Positions 9,483 through 17,616 of a stretch of 64,000 nucleotides of DNA are shown here, piece by piece (position 1 is the stretch's first letter; every line of letters starts with the position of its first letter). The position numbers and the translations under genes were made by a program. Source of the DNA: Janibacter endophyticus. GTDB taxonomy: Bacteria > Actinomycetota > Actinomycetes > Actinomycetales > Dermatophilaceae. The stretch is taken from contig NZ_JAFEJG010000004.1 in the NCBI RefSeq assembly GCF_016888335.1, positions 2,590,930-2,654,929 on the forward strand. Reading direction: 5' to 3'. Below the pieces are notes generated by a model. That model was given only the letters and a program-made list of their open reading frames with translations, made no database searches and was not told the DNA's origin.

Positions 9483-10671
9483 GGATCGCTCCTTCGATGT
9501 AGCCGGCGGCGTGCCGGGCCCGCTCGCGCAGGTCGGCGAGGTCCTCGCCGCAGATGTTGACGTGGCCGATCTTGCGGCCCGGGCGGACCGACTTGCCGTA
9601 GAGGTGGACCTTGACCTCCGGGTCGTGGGCGAGCACGTGCCGGTAGGTGCCGTAGAGCTCGTCGGCGCCCTCGCCCGCACCACCGAGGACGTTGGCCATG
9701 ACGGTCCAGCGCGCGCGCGACGTCGGCGAGCCGAGGGGGAGGTCGAGGACCGCACGGAGGTGCTGCTCGAACTGGCCGGTGACCGAGCCGTCCATCGTCC
9801 AGTGGCCCGAGTTGTGCGGACGCATCGCGAGCTCGTTGACGACGACCTCGCCCGTCTCCCCGCGACTCCCCGCCAGCTCGAAGAGCTCGACGGCGAAGAC
9901 GCCGGTGACGTCGAGCTCGGCCGCGATCGTCAGGGCCACCTCGGTGGCCCGCTCGGCCAGCGCCGGCGACAGTCCCGGCGCGGGGGCAAGGACCTCGGTG
10001 CAGATCCCGTCGGTCTGGACGGTCTCGACGACCGGCCAGACGCACGCCTGCCCGGAGGGCGCCCGCCCCACGAGGACCGCGAGCTCGCGGACGAAGGGGA
10101 CCCGCTCCTCGGCGAGCAGCGGCTCACCGGCGTCGGCGGCCCGGGCCAGCCAGGAGGCGGCCTCCTCGACCGTCTCGACGACGAGGACGCCCTTGCCGTC
10201 GTAGCCGCCCCGGGGGGTCTTGAGGACGACCGGCCAGCCGTGCTCGTCGCCGAAGGCCCGCAGCTCGGCCTCGTCCCGGGCGGCGACCCAGCGCGGGCAC
10301 GGGACACCGGCCGCCGTCAGCCGCTCACGCATGGCCAGCTTGTCCTGGGCGAAACGCAGGGCCGAGGGCCGCGGGTGCAGGACGACGCCGTCGGCGACGA
10401 GCGCATCGAGGACCTCGGCGGGCACGTGCTCGTGGTCGAAGGTCACGACGTCGCACTCGCGGGCGAAGGCGCGCACGGCCTCGAGGTCGGTGTGCCGCCC
10501 GACCGGCGCGCTCGGGACGACGAGGGCTGCGCTGTCCTCCGGGTCTGCGGTGAGGACCGAGAGGGTGAGGCCCAGCTCGACCGCCGGCCCGACGCACATC
10601 CGCGCGAGCTGACCGGCGCCGATGACGCCGACGACGGGGAATCCTCCGGGGGAGCGGCGCGGTGAGGTCAC
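9475..10671 (-). CDS. purK: N5-carboxyaminoimidazole ribonucleotide synthase
   Basis: ATP-grasp enzyme that makes N5-CAIR from AIR, bicarbonate and [15 protein letters not shown] opens the protein, [13 protein letters not shown] is the ATP-grasp loop, and [16 protein letters not shown] is the family signature. The start is the GTG at 10671, giving 398 residues; TATCCT lies 7 nt upstream and homology starts at once. It is the first gene of the purK-purE operon and is divergent from the gtrA-like gene, with only 39 bp between their start codons. Confidence 0.95.
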   Translation of the reverse strand: MTSPRRSPGGFPVVGVIGAGQLARMCVGPAVELGLTLSVLTADPEDSAALVVPSAPVGRHTDLEAVRAFARECDVVTFDHEHVPAEVLDALVADGVVLHPRPSALRFAQDKLAMRERLTAAGVPCPRWVAARDEAELRAFGDEHGWPVVLKTPRGGYDGKGVLVVETVEEAASWLARAADAGEPLLAEERVPFVRELAVLVGRAPSGQACVWPVVETVQTDGICTEVLAPAPGLSPALAERATEVALTIAAELDVTGVFAVELFELAGSRGETGEVVVNELAMRPHNSGHWTMDGSVTGQFEQHLRAVLDLPLGSPTSRARWTVMANVLGGAGEGADELYGTYRHVLAHDPEVKVHLYGKSVRPGRKIGHVNICGEDLADLRERARHAAGYIEGAIRE

Positions 10672-10678
10672 GAGTCGC

Positions 10679-10684
10679 AGGATA
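10679..10684 (-). promoter_or_regulatory. -10 box TATCCT, leaderless promoter of purK
   Basis: TATCCT on the minus strand, 7 nt before GTG 10671. It faces away from the gtrA promoter only 15 bp distant. Confidence 0.55.
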
Positions 10685-10698
10685 ACGAGGTCACCGCA

Positions 10699-10704
10699 TA
10701 GGCT
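10699..10704 (+). promoter_or_regulatory. -10 box TAGGCT, leaderless promoter of the gtrA-like gene
   Basis: TAGGCT is 6 nt before the GTG at 10711. Confidence 0.6.
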
Positions 10705-10710
10705 CCCCCG

Positions 10711-11247
10711 GTGCCCACCTCCCCCGAAGAGCGCCCAGACACCGCTGCCGCGGCGTCCCGGCCTGCGCACTCAGGGCTGCGAGGGCTGGTCGACACCATC
10801 TGGCACGAGGTCGCGAAGTTCGGCGTCATCGGGCTGCTCGCCTTCGTCATCGACCTCGGGGGGATGAACCTCCTCACCCACACCGTGCTCGAGGGCAAGC
10901 CGACGACCGCCCGCATCGTCAGCGGCGTCGCGGCGACCCTCTTCGCCTGGTTCGGCAACCGGTCGTGGACCTTCGCCCACCGGCGCAGCCGGCCGGTCTC
11001 GCACGAGGTGAGCCTCTTCTTCGTCGTCAACGGCATCGCGCTGGCGATCTCGACGCTCACCCTCGTCGTCTCGCACTACGTCCTCGGGCTCGACAGCCGG
11101 CTCGCGGACAACCTCTCGACGATCTTCGGCATCGGTCTGGGCACCCTCTTCCGCTTCTGGGCCTACCGCCGGTACGTCTTCGCGAACGAGCCGATGGACG
11201 TCGACACCTCGCCGCTCGCCGACGAGGACCACCGCGTCAGCGGATGA
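10711..11247 (+). CDS. GtrA family membrane protein
   Basis: Small integral membrane protein of 178 residues with four hydrophobic segments from about residue 35 to 160. It carries the GtrA landmarks KFGVIGLLAFVIDLG, FAWFGNRSWTF and LGTLFRFWAYRRYVF. GtrA proteins are thought to help flip or retain polyprenyl-linked sugars for wall or O-antigen glycosylation. The first 30 residues are hydrophilic and unconserved. The final 11 bp overlap the convergent kinase gene. The start is set by TAGGCT 6 nt upstream of GTG. Confidence 0.85.
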   Translation: MPTSPEERPDTAAAASRPAHSGLRGLVDTIWHEVAKFGVIGLLAFVIDLGGMNLLTHTVLEGKPTTARIVSGVAATLFAWFGNRSWTFAHRRSRPVSHEVSLFFVVNGIALAISTLTLVVSHYVLGLDSRLADNLSTIFGIGLGTLFRFWAYRRYVFANEPMDVDTSPLADEDHRVSG

Positions 11248-12244
11248 TCCGCCCGTCGGTGAGGTAGACCTCGAAGACGGCCGGCTGCGACTGGACGAGC
11301 TGGAGCCGACCACCGTTGCGCTCCGCGAGGTCTCGGGCCAGGCCGAGACCCAGCCCGCTGCCCGACGACGTCACCGACCGCTCGAAGATGTGCGGGGCGA
11401 TCGCCACCGGGATCCCCACCCCTTCGTCCCGGATCTCCACGACGACGCTCGGACCGGACCGCCGGGGCACGACCGACACGGTCCCCTCGCCGTGGGTGAG
11501 CCCGTTCTCGACGAGCGCACCGATGACCTGGCCCAGGTCCGAGGGACGCGCACGGACCATGAGCCCCCGCTCCCCCGCGACGCGCACGCTGCGCTGCCGG
11601 GCCGCGAAGCTCGGCTGGTACTCCCGCTGGAGCGAGGCGAGCACGGCGTCGAGCGAGATGACGGGCAGCTCGACCTCGCCCGTGCGGGTCCGTGCCCGCA
11701 GGTCCTCGACGACGCCGCTGAGGCGCACCACCTGCGCGATGGCGACCTGAGCCTCCTCGTGCACGGCCTCGAGGTCCTCGAGCGTGGCCAGCTCCTCGAG
11801 GCGCATGAGCAGGGCGGTCAGCGGGGTGCGCAGCTGGTGGGCCGCGTCCGCCGCGAAGTCGCGGTCGGTCGCCGTGCGCCGGGCCAGCTCGACGTCGCGC
11901 CGGGTCACCGCGTCGGCGAGAGCGTCGATCTCGGCGACCCCCGACCTCGGGGGCACCTCGCCCCCCTCGCCGATCGTCCGCACCCGCTCCCGCACGGTCC
12001 CGAGGGCATCGGCGACCGAGCCCGCGAGCCGCTCGGCGACCGCCCGCGCCACGAGCGCCGCCGCCCCGGCGACGACGATCACCCACACGAGGAGGCCGAG
12101 CGCCCACTCGCGGCGGGACGCCCCACCGAGCGCACGGGTCGGGTCGTCGGCGACGAGGCCGAGGAGCACGGCGAGCGGCAGGACCACCCCGAGGGTGAGG
12201 ACGGCCAACGGCAGCCCCGCCGCGAGGAGCGCGCGACGGCGCAT
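11237..12244 (-). CDS. Sensor histidine kinase
   Basis: Transmembrane kinase of 335 residues. Two membrane helices (about residues 4-28 and 48-70) flank a loop of only ~18 residues, followed by a HAMP-like region. The phosphorylated His is in ADAAHQLRTPLTALL, the N box is LVENGLTHG, and the G boxes are DEGVGIPV and GSGLGLGLA. The short loop suggests it senses something in or near the membrane. Its ATG overlaps the regulator stop (TGATG), so it is the second gene of a two-component operon. The signal is unknown. Confidence 0.9.
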   Translation of the reverse strand: MRRRALLAAGLPLAVLTLGVVLPLAVLLGLVADDPTRALGGASRREWALGLLVWVIVVAGAAALVARAVAERLAGSVADALGTVRERVRTIGEGGEVPPRSGVAEIDALADAVTRRDVELARRTATDRDFAADAAHQLRTPLTALLMRLEELATLEDLEAVHEEAQVAIAQVVRLSGVVEDLRARTRTGEVELPVISLDAVLASLQREYQPSFAARQRSVRVAGERGLMVRARPSDLGQVIGALVENGLTHGEGTVSVVPRRSGPSVVVEIRDEGVGIPVAIAPHIFERSVTSSGSGLGLGLARDLAERNGGRLQLVQSQPAVFEVYLTDGRIIR

Positions 12245-12915
12245 CAGCAGGCGTCGAAGCGGAAGCCGACCCCGCGCACGGTCGTGATGTAGCGCGGGTT
12301 CGCGGCCTCGTCACCGAGCTTGCGACGCAGGACGGAGACGTGCATGTCGAGGGTCTTCGTCGAGCCGTACCACTCGGTCTCCCAGACCTCGGACATGAGG
12401 CGGGCTCGGGGCACGACGCGACCGCACTCGCGCACGAGGACGGAGAGGACCTCGAACTCCTTGACCGTCAGCGCGAGCTCCTCGCCGTGGAACCATGCGC
12501 GACGGGCCTCGGCATCGATCCGGACGGGGCTGCCGGACGCCGCCTCCTCCGGCGCTGCGCGGCGCAGCAGCGCCCGCACCCGGGCCATGAGCTCGGCCAG
12601 GCGGAAGGGCTTGGTGACGTAGTCGTCCGCGCCGGCGTCGAGCCCCACGACGGTGTCGACCTCGTCAGCGCGTGCGGTGAGGATGAGGACCGGGACGGCG
12701 GAGCCGGTGGCCCGGACCCGGCGGCACACCTCGAGTCCGTCGAGCGTGGGCAGCCCGAGATCGAGGATGACGAGGTCGGGCGCCGAGGCGGTCACCGCGT
12801 CGAGGGCCTCTCCCCCGTCGACGTAGGCCTCGACGTCGTAGCCCTCGCGACGCAGCGCCCGGGTGAGGGGTTCGGCGATGGCTGTGTCGTCCTCGGCCAG
12901 CAGCACACGCGTCAT
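12244..12915 (-). CDS. OmpR-family response regulator
   Basis: Receiver domain (residues 1-115; phosphorylation site Asp in LVILDLGLPTLDG, with Lys in DYVTKPFRLAEL) followed by a winged-helix DNA-binding domain (FEVLSVLVREC, SVLRRKLGDEAANPRYITTVRGVGF summarised as SVLRRKL and TVRGVGFR). 223 residues. TACACT lies 8 nt before its ATG, so it leads the operon and the kinase follows with a one-base overlap. It controls unknown targets. Confidence 0.92.
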   Translation of the reverse strand: MTRVLLAEDDTAIAEPLTRALRREGYDVEAYVDGGEALDAVTASAPDLVILDLGLPTLDGLEVCRRVRATGSAVPVLILTARADEVDTVVGLDAGADDYVTKPFRLAELMARVRALLRRAAPEEAASGSPVRIDAEARRAWFHGEELALTVKEFEVLSVLVRECGRVVPRARLMSEVWETEWYGSTKTLDMHVSVLRRKLGDEAANPRYITTVRGVGFRFDAC

Positions 12916-12923
12916 GGGCGCCC

Positions 12924-12929
12924 AGTGTA
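12924..12929 (-). promoter_or_regulatory. -10 box TACACT of the two-component operon
   Basis: TACACT on the minus strand, 8 nt before ATG 12915. Confidence 0.5.
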
Positions 12930-12971
12930 CGGACGGGAGGCGGGCCCGTCCTGTCAGGCGGTGGGCGCGGG

Positions 12972-14057
12972 TCAGAGGTGCTCGGGGGCGTCGGAGCGGT
13001 CCCGGACGCCGGTGACCCGGACGAGGCGCGAAGGGGTGACCGTCCCGATCCCCCGCAGGGTGCGCTGGCGGGTGCGGACGGTCGAGAAGCCGCTCAGCGG
13101 GGCGAGCAGGCGGGCCAGCGCGTCGTCGACGAAGACGCCGTTGGCCGGGGCCACGGCGGTGAGCCGGCTGGCGCGGTTGACCGTCACGCCGAAGACGTCG
13201 CCGAGCCGGTTGACGACCGGCCCGTGGGCCATGCCGACGCGGGCGTCGGGCAGCAGCGGCTCCTCGGACATCGCCTCCACGAGGTCGAGGGCGATCGCGG
13301 CCGCGGGAGCGACACCGACGGTGAGGAACATGACCTCGTCGCCGACCGTCTTGACGACCCGGCCGCCGTGCGCGGTGACGATGTCCGTGGCGAGCACCTC
13401 GAAGCGCTGCACCATCTGCGCGAGCTCACGCTCGGTGAGCCGGCGCACGACGGCGGTGAAGTTCACGAGGTCGGCGAAGCCGATGACCCGAGGGGCGCCC
13501 TGGCCGTCCTCGCCCGGGGCGTCGTTGAGGCCACGGTTGATTGCGGCGGTCAGCTGTCGGCGCCAGACGTAGACGAGCAGCGGCTCGAGGTCGTCGACCA
13601 TCGCGGCGAGGCGCAGCGCCGCCTCCCGCGCGACCTCCGGCGAGGCGGCGAGGTCGGCCGCCTCGTCGCCGGCGCGGCCCGGCTCGGCGATCTCCTCGGC
13701 GATCTCCTCGGCGACGAGCTGGGTCTGCCAGATGGCGAGCCGGTCCATGGTCCGGGCGAGCGCCCGGGTCATCGACAGCGCGAAGTCCTCGTCGACCGCA
13801 CCGCTGCGCACGAGCTCTGCCACTCCTGCCAGGGCCGCGAGGTCCGCCTCGGTGAACATCGCGTCGTCCTCGCTGACGAGCGGGAAGCCCATCGCGTGCC
13901 AGAACTTGCGGGCCGAGCGGATCGAGACGCCCGCCCCACGGGAGACCTCGCGGCGGCCCATCGTCGCCGGGCGACCGAGCAGCGCACGCTCGAGGGTCTC
14001 CGAGACCTCGGCCACCTCGACGGCAGGTCGAGGCGCGGCGTGCCGGGGCTCAGGCAT
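12972..14057 (-). CDS. Class III adenylate/guanylate cyclase domain protein
   Basis: Soluble protein of 361 residues. The N-terminal half (residues 1-190) is helical and contains an HTH-like stretch (GVSIRSARKFWHAMGFP). The C-terminal half is a class III cyclase domain: IGFADLVNFT holds the first metal-binding Asp, VVKTVGDEVMFLT the substrate Lys and second Asp, and GDVFGVTVNRASRLT the transition-state Asn/Arg region. Key residues appear intact, so an active adenylate cyclase is likely. GAGGAGG upstream of the ATG is a strong ribosome site. This N-terminal arrangement is common in actinobacteria and may respond to a ligand. No membrane segment is seen. Confidence 0.85.
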   Translation of the reverse strand: MPEPRHAAPRPAVEVAEVSETLERALLGRPATMGRREVSRGAGVSIRSARKFWHAMGFPLVSEDDAMFTEADLAALAGVAELVRSGAVDEDFALSMTRALARTMDRLAIWQTQLVAEEIAEEIAEPGRAGDEAADLAASPEVAREAALRLAAMVDDLEPLLVYVWRRQLTAAINRGLNDAPGEDGQGAPRVIGFADLVNFTAVVRRLTERELAQMVQRFEVLATDIVTAHGGRVVKTVGDEVMFLTVGVAPAAAIALDLVEAMSEEPLLPDARVGMAHGPVVNRLGDVFGVTVNRASRLTAVAPANGVFVDDALARLLAPLSGFSTVRTRQRTLRGIGTVTPSRLVRVTGVRDRSDAPEHL

Positions 14058-14072
14058 GGCCCTCCTCGCGGG

Positions 14073-14909
14073 TCACGGCGGCGGCTGGTGGCGGACGTGG
14101 TGGACGTCACCCGCGCTCACGGTATCCGAGCGCCCGTCGCCGGACACGAGCAGCCGACCGTCGTCCTCGACAGCTGCGGCGGTGCGGCGCACGACCGAGC
14201 CGTCGGGCAGGTGGACGTCGACGTCGCGGCCGAGGGTCAGGCAGGCGGCCCGGTAGTCGGCGCGCACCGTCGTGAGGTCGAGCGGGTCGAGCCGGTCCCG
14301 CAGGGCGTCGAGCAGCGCGGGCACGACCTCGGCGCGGGTCGGCGTCGGCCGGCCGGCCGCCTCGGCGACGAGACGAAGGGAGGTCGCGTGCGGCACCGGG
14401 AGGTCCGCCTCCGCGTGAGAGAGGTTGACGCCGACCCCGACGACCACGTGCCCTGTCCCGCCGGCGTCGCCCGGGACGACCTCGCAGAGGATCCCGCAGA
14501 TCTTGCGCTCCTCGCCGTCACCGGTGACGACGAGGACGTCGTTGGGCCACTTGAGCCCTGCCTCGATCCCCATGTCCTGCAGGCAGTCCCGGACCGCGAG
14601 GCCGGTGGCCAGGGGCACCCAGCCGAGGGCCACCCCTTCGTCGTCGGCGGTCGCGGCGCGGGAGGTCACGGCAGGCATCGGGACGAGGATCGAGCACGCG
14701 ATCCCGTGACCTGCCCCGTCGTCCCAGGCCCTCCCCCTTCGCCCACGGCCCGCCGACTGCCGCTCGGCGACGACCGCTGACCAGTCGGCGCCCAGGCGCT
14801 GGACCTCGACGTTCGTCGACCCGACCTCGGCGACGATGGAGATCTCGCCCCACCGGCGAGCGGCCCGAAGTGCGGCGAGGCTCTCACGGACGGCACGTGT
14901 TCGCTCCAT
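14073..14909 (-). CDS. birA: Biotin--[acetyl-CoA-carboxylase] ligase
   Basis: Attaches biotin to the Lys of the carboxyl carrier domain. [11 protein letters not shown] is the biotinyl-AMP loop, KWPNDVLV the substrate Lys region, and [11 protein letters not shown] the central strand. There is no N-terminal repressor HTH, so this is the class I, enzyme-only form (278 residues). It is divergent from accD with a 23-bp gap, and the two promoters share bases. That pairing makes sense because its substrate partner is the biotin-dependent carboxylase. Confidence 0.92.
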   Translation of the reverse strand: MERTRAVRESLAALRAARRWGEISIVAEVGSTNVEVQRLGADWSAVVAERQSAGRGRRGRAWDDGAGHGIACSILVPMPAVTSRAATADDEGVALGWVPLATGLAVRDCLQDMGIEAGLKWPNDVLVVTGDGEERKICGILCEVVPGDAGGTGHVVVGVGVNLSHAEADLPVPHATSLRLVAEAAGRPTPTRAEVVPALLDALRDRLDPLDLTTVRADYRAACLTLGRDVDVHLPDGSVVRRTAAAVEDDGRLLVSGDGRSDTVSAGDVHHVRHQPPP

Positions 14910-14915
14910 CCGACA

Positions 14916-14921
14916 AGGCTA
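14916..14921 (-). promoter_or_regulatory. -10 box TAGCCT of birA, overlapping the accD -10
   Basis: TAGCCT on the minus strand ends 6 nt before ATG 14909. Bases 14920-14921 are also the first two bases of the accD -10 box. Confidence 0.6.
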
Positions 14922-14925
14922 GGCT
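14920..14925 (+). promoter_or_regulatory. -10 box TAGGCT of accD, overlapping the birA -10
   Basis: TAGGCT is 7 nt before ATG 14933. Together with the birA box the strand reads AGGCTAGGCT, so the two promoters cannot be melted independently. Confidence 0.65.
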
Positions 14926-14932
14926 CCGACAC

Positions 14933-16576
14933 ATGGCCCAGAGCACCGACTCCGCACCGTCCACGCAGGACATCGGCGGCACCGACGTCCCCGCCGACAT
15001 CGACGTCCACACCACCGCAGGCAAGCTCGCCGACCTCAAGCGCCGCGTCGCGGAGGTCGCCCACGCCGGCTCCGAGCGCGCTGTCGAGAAGCAGCACGCC
15101 AAGGGCAAGAAGACCGCCCGTGAGCGGATCGAGATGCTCCTCGACGAGGGCACCTTCGTCGAGATGGACAAGTACGCCCGGCACCGGTCCACCGCCTTCG
15201 GGCAGGACAAGAACCGGCCCTACGGCGACGGCGTCGTCACCGGGTACGGCACCGTCGACGGTCGCCAGGTCGCGGTCTTCGCCCAGGACTTCACCGTCTT
15301 CGGCGGCTCGCTCGGCGAGGTCTTCGGCGAGAAGATCGTCAAGATCATGGACTTCGCCATGAAGATCGGCTGCCCGGTCGTCGGCCTCAACGACTCCGGT
15401 GGCGCGCGGATCCAGGAGGGTGTCGCCTCGCTCGGCCTCTACGGCGAGATCTTCCGCCGCAACGTCCACGCCTCCGGCGTCATCCCGCAGATCTCGCTCA
15501 TCATGGGCCCCTGCGCCGGCGGTGCGGTGTACTCCCCCGCCGTCACCGACTTCACCGTCATGGTCGACCAGACCTCGCACATGTTCATCACCGGCCCGGA
15601 CGTCATCAAGACGGTCACCGGCGAGGACGTGGAGTTCGAGGAGCTCGGCGGCGCCCGCACGCACAACACCAAGTCCGGTGTCGCGCACTACATGGGCACC
15701 GATGAGGAGGACGCGATCGAGTACGTCAAGGCTCTGCTCTCGTACCTCCCGAGCAACAACCTCGAGGACGCCCCGGTCTTCGGTGAGGAGCTCGACCTCG
15801 AGGTCACCGACCTCGACCGCGAGCTCGACACGATCATCCCGGACTCGGCGAACATGCCCTACGACATGAAGAAGGTCATCGAGGTCGTCGTCGACGACGG
15901 CGAGTTCCTCGAGGTCGCGCCGCTCTTCGCGCCGAACATGATCTGCGGCTTCGCCCGGGTCGAGGGCCGCTCCGTCGGTGTCGTCGCGAACAACCCGATG
16001 CAGTTCGCGGGCACGCTCGACATCGCGGCGTCGGAGAAGGCCGCGCGCTTCGTGCGCACCTGCGACGCCTTCAACGTGCCCGTGCTGACCTTCGTCGACG
16101 TCCCGGGCTTCCTGCCGGGCACCGACCAGGAGTGGGACGGCATCATCCGCCGCGGCGCCAAGCTCATCTACGCGTACGCCGAGGCGACCGTCCCTCTCGT
16201 CACCGTCATCACCCGCAAGGCGTACGGCGGTGCGTACGACGTCATGGGCTCCAAGCACCTCGGCGCCGACATCAACCTCGCGTGGCCCACCGCGCAGATC
16301 GCTGTCATGGGCGCGCAGGGCGCGGTCAACATCCTCTACCGCAAGCAGATCGCCGAGGCGCAGGCCAAGGGCGAGGACGTCGAGGCGGCCCGCCAGAGCT
16401 TCATCACGGAGTACGAGGACGCGCTGGCGAACCCGTACGTCGCGGCCGAGCGGGGCTACATCGACACCGTCATCACGCCGAGCAACACCCGGATGAACGT
16501 CAGCCGGGCGCTGCGGGCGCTGCGCACCAAGCGGGCGTCGCTGCCGGCGAAGAAGCACGGGAACATTCCGCTGTGA
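14933..16576 (+). CDS. accD: Acyl-CoA carboxylase beta subunit (carboxyltransferase)
   Basis: Carboxyltransferase of 547 residues that moves the carboxyl group from carboxybiotin to acetyl- or propionyl-CoA. The N-half holds the acyl-CoA site ([29 protein letters not shown]) and the C-half the biotin site ([31 protein letters not shown]). Overall it resembles PccB/AccD5. The gene for the small epsilon subunit follows with an overlapping start, as in propionyl-CoA carboxylase loci of actinobacteria. The alpha subunit gene is 19 kb away at 35403. The start is set by the -10 box 7 nt upstream. Confidence 0.93.
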   Translation: MAQSTDSAPSTQDIGGTDVPADIDVHTTAGKLADLKRRVAEVAHAGSERAVEKQHAKGKKTARERIEMLLDEGTFVEMDKYARHRSTAFGQDKNRPYGDGVVTGYGTVDGRQVAVFAQDFTVFGGSLGEVFGEKIVKIMDFAMKIGCPVVGLNDSGGARIQEGVASLGLYGEIFRRNVHASGVIPQISLIMGPCAGGAVYSPAVTDFTVMVDQTSHMFITGPDVIKTVTGEDVEFEELGGARTHNTKSGVAHYMGTDEEDAIEYVKALLSYLPSNNLEDAPVFGEELDLEVTDLDRELDTIIPDSANMPYDMKKVIEVVVDDGEFLEVAPLFAPNMICGFARVEGRSVGVVANNPMQFAGTLDIAASEKAARFVRTCDAFNVPVLTFVDVPGFLPGTDQEWDGIIRRGAKLIYAYAEATVPLVTVITRKAYGGAYDVMGSKHLGADINLAWPTAQIAVMGAQGAVNILYRKQIAEAQAKGEDVEAARQSFITEYEDALANPYVAAERGYIDTVITPSNTRMNVSRALRALRTKRASLPAKKHGNIPL

Positions 16577-16863
16577 CCTCTTCGCCGGATCAGAGCTCTG
16601 ATCGACGCCACGCTCTGATGGCTGCCACCGAGACCACCGACGCCCCCGCCGAGGCGGACGCCCCGGCGACCCAGGCGATCGAGATCATCGGCGACGCCAC
16701 CCCGGAGCAGGTCGCGGCGCTCGTCGCGGTCCTCTCCGGGATCGGCGGCGGCGAGGAGCCCGCACCCGCGTCGACCTCCCGCTGGGCCAGCCGCGAGCGG
16801 CTCGTCCGCCGCGAGGTCCACCCGGGCCCCGACGGCTGGCGCGCCTCCGCGCTGCCCCGCTGA
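16573..16863 (+). CDS. accE: Acyl-CoA carboxylase epsilon subunit
   Basis: Small acidic protein whose conserved part is the C-terminal [20 protein letters not shown] segment ending SALPR, typical of AccE, which stabilises the alpha-beta carboxylase complex. GTG at 16573 overlaps the accD stop (GTGA) and gives 96 residues. An in-frame ATG at 16618 would give 81 residues and is equally possible, since neither has a good ribosome site. The intervening codons span a perfect 16-bp palindrome. Confidence 0.82.
   Translation: MTSSPDQSSDRRHALMAATETTDAPAEADAPATQAIEIIGDATPEQVAALVAVLSGIGGGEEPAPASTSRWASRERLVRREVHPGPDGWRASALPR
16588..16603. repeat. Perfect 16-bp palindrome at the accD-accE junction
   Basis: GATCAGAGCTCTGATC lies between the two possible accE starts. 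With no loop it looks more like a protein-binding dyad than an RNA hairpin. Confidence 0.5.
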
Positions 16864-16874
16864 CCCTGCTGCGG

Positions 16875-17540
16875 ATGCTGAGCGAGCGACCCCGCGTCCT
16901 GTCCGTCAACCGCGGCTCGCCCGTGCGTCAGCGCGTCCCGAGGGGGAAGGACACCGGGATCAGGAAGGTGCCCGTCGAGGTGATCCGGGTGCTGGATCCT
17001 GGGCCCAGGCGCGTCGAGGAGGGGCACGGTGTCTCCGGGGTCGAGGGCGACTTCGTCGGCAACGGCCGGCACCACGGCGGGAGCTCCCAGGCGGTCTACG
17101 CCTTCGCCCGGGAGGAGCTGGACGCATGGGGCGCGGAGCTGGGCCGTGACCTACCGGCCGGGATGTTCGGCGAGAACCTCACGACGACGGGCATCGACGT
17201 CGACGCTGCCGAGATCGGCGACGTCTGGCGCGTCGGGACGGCGCTCCTCCAGGTGAGCGGTCCGCGGGTGCCGTGTGCGACGTTCGCGGAGCGGATGGGT
17301 GAGCGTGGCTGGGTGCGTCGCTTCGGCGAGCGGGGACGCTCCGGCGCCTACCTCGCGGTCCTCGAGCCCGGTGAGGTCCGCGCCGGTGACGAGATCGCGG
17401 TGGAGCCCGGCGGCAGCGGGATCGACGTGCCGACCGTGCTGCGCGCCCTCCTCGGCGACCAGCAGGCGGCCCGCGCGGTCGTCGCTGCCCACGTCCTCCG
17501 CGAGCCCCACCACAGCCGGCTCGCGGCGGGTCTGGGCTGA
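16875..17540 (+). CDS. MOSC domain protein (YiiM-like)
   Basis: MOSC domain protein of 221 residues with the landmarks GDFVGNGRHHGGSSQAVYAF, MFGENLTTTGIDV and RVPCATFAERMG. The Cys in PCATF matches the conserved sulfur- or molybdenum-cofactor-contacting Cys of the family. YiiM relatives reduce N-hydroxylated compounds with molybdenum cofactor. No other molybdenum gene is nearby, so the role here is inferred only from the family. It starts 11 bp after accE. Confidence 0.85.
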   Translation: MLSERPRVLSVNRGSPVRQRVPRGKDTGIRKVPVEVIRVLDPGPRRVEEGHGVSGVEGDFVGNGRHHGGSSQAVYAFAREELDAWGAELGRDLPAGMFGENLTTTGIDVDAAEIGDVWRVGTALLQVSGPRVPCATFAERMGERGWVRRFGERGRSGAYLAVLEPGEVRAGDEIAVEPGGSGIDVPTVLRALLGDQQAARAVVAAHVLREPHHSRLAAGLG

Positions 17541-17616
17541 CCGAGAGAAGTTCTGCCTGGACAGGTGACACGCCACGGAGACGGGAGCACACTGGAGGCG
17601 AACGAAGGGGTGCGTC

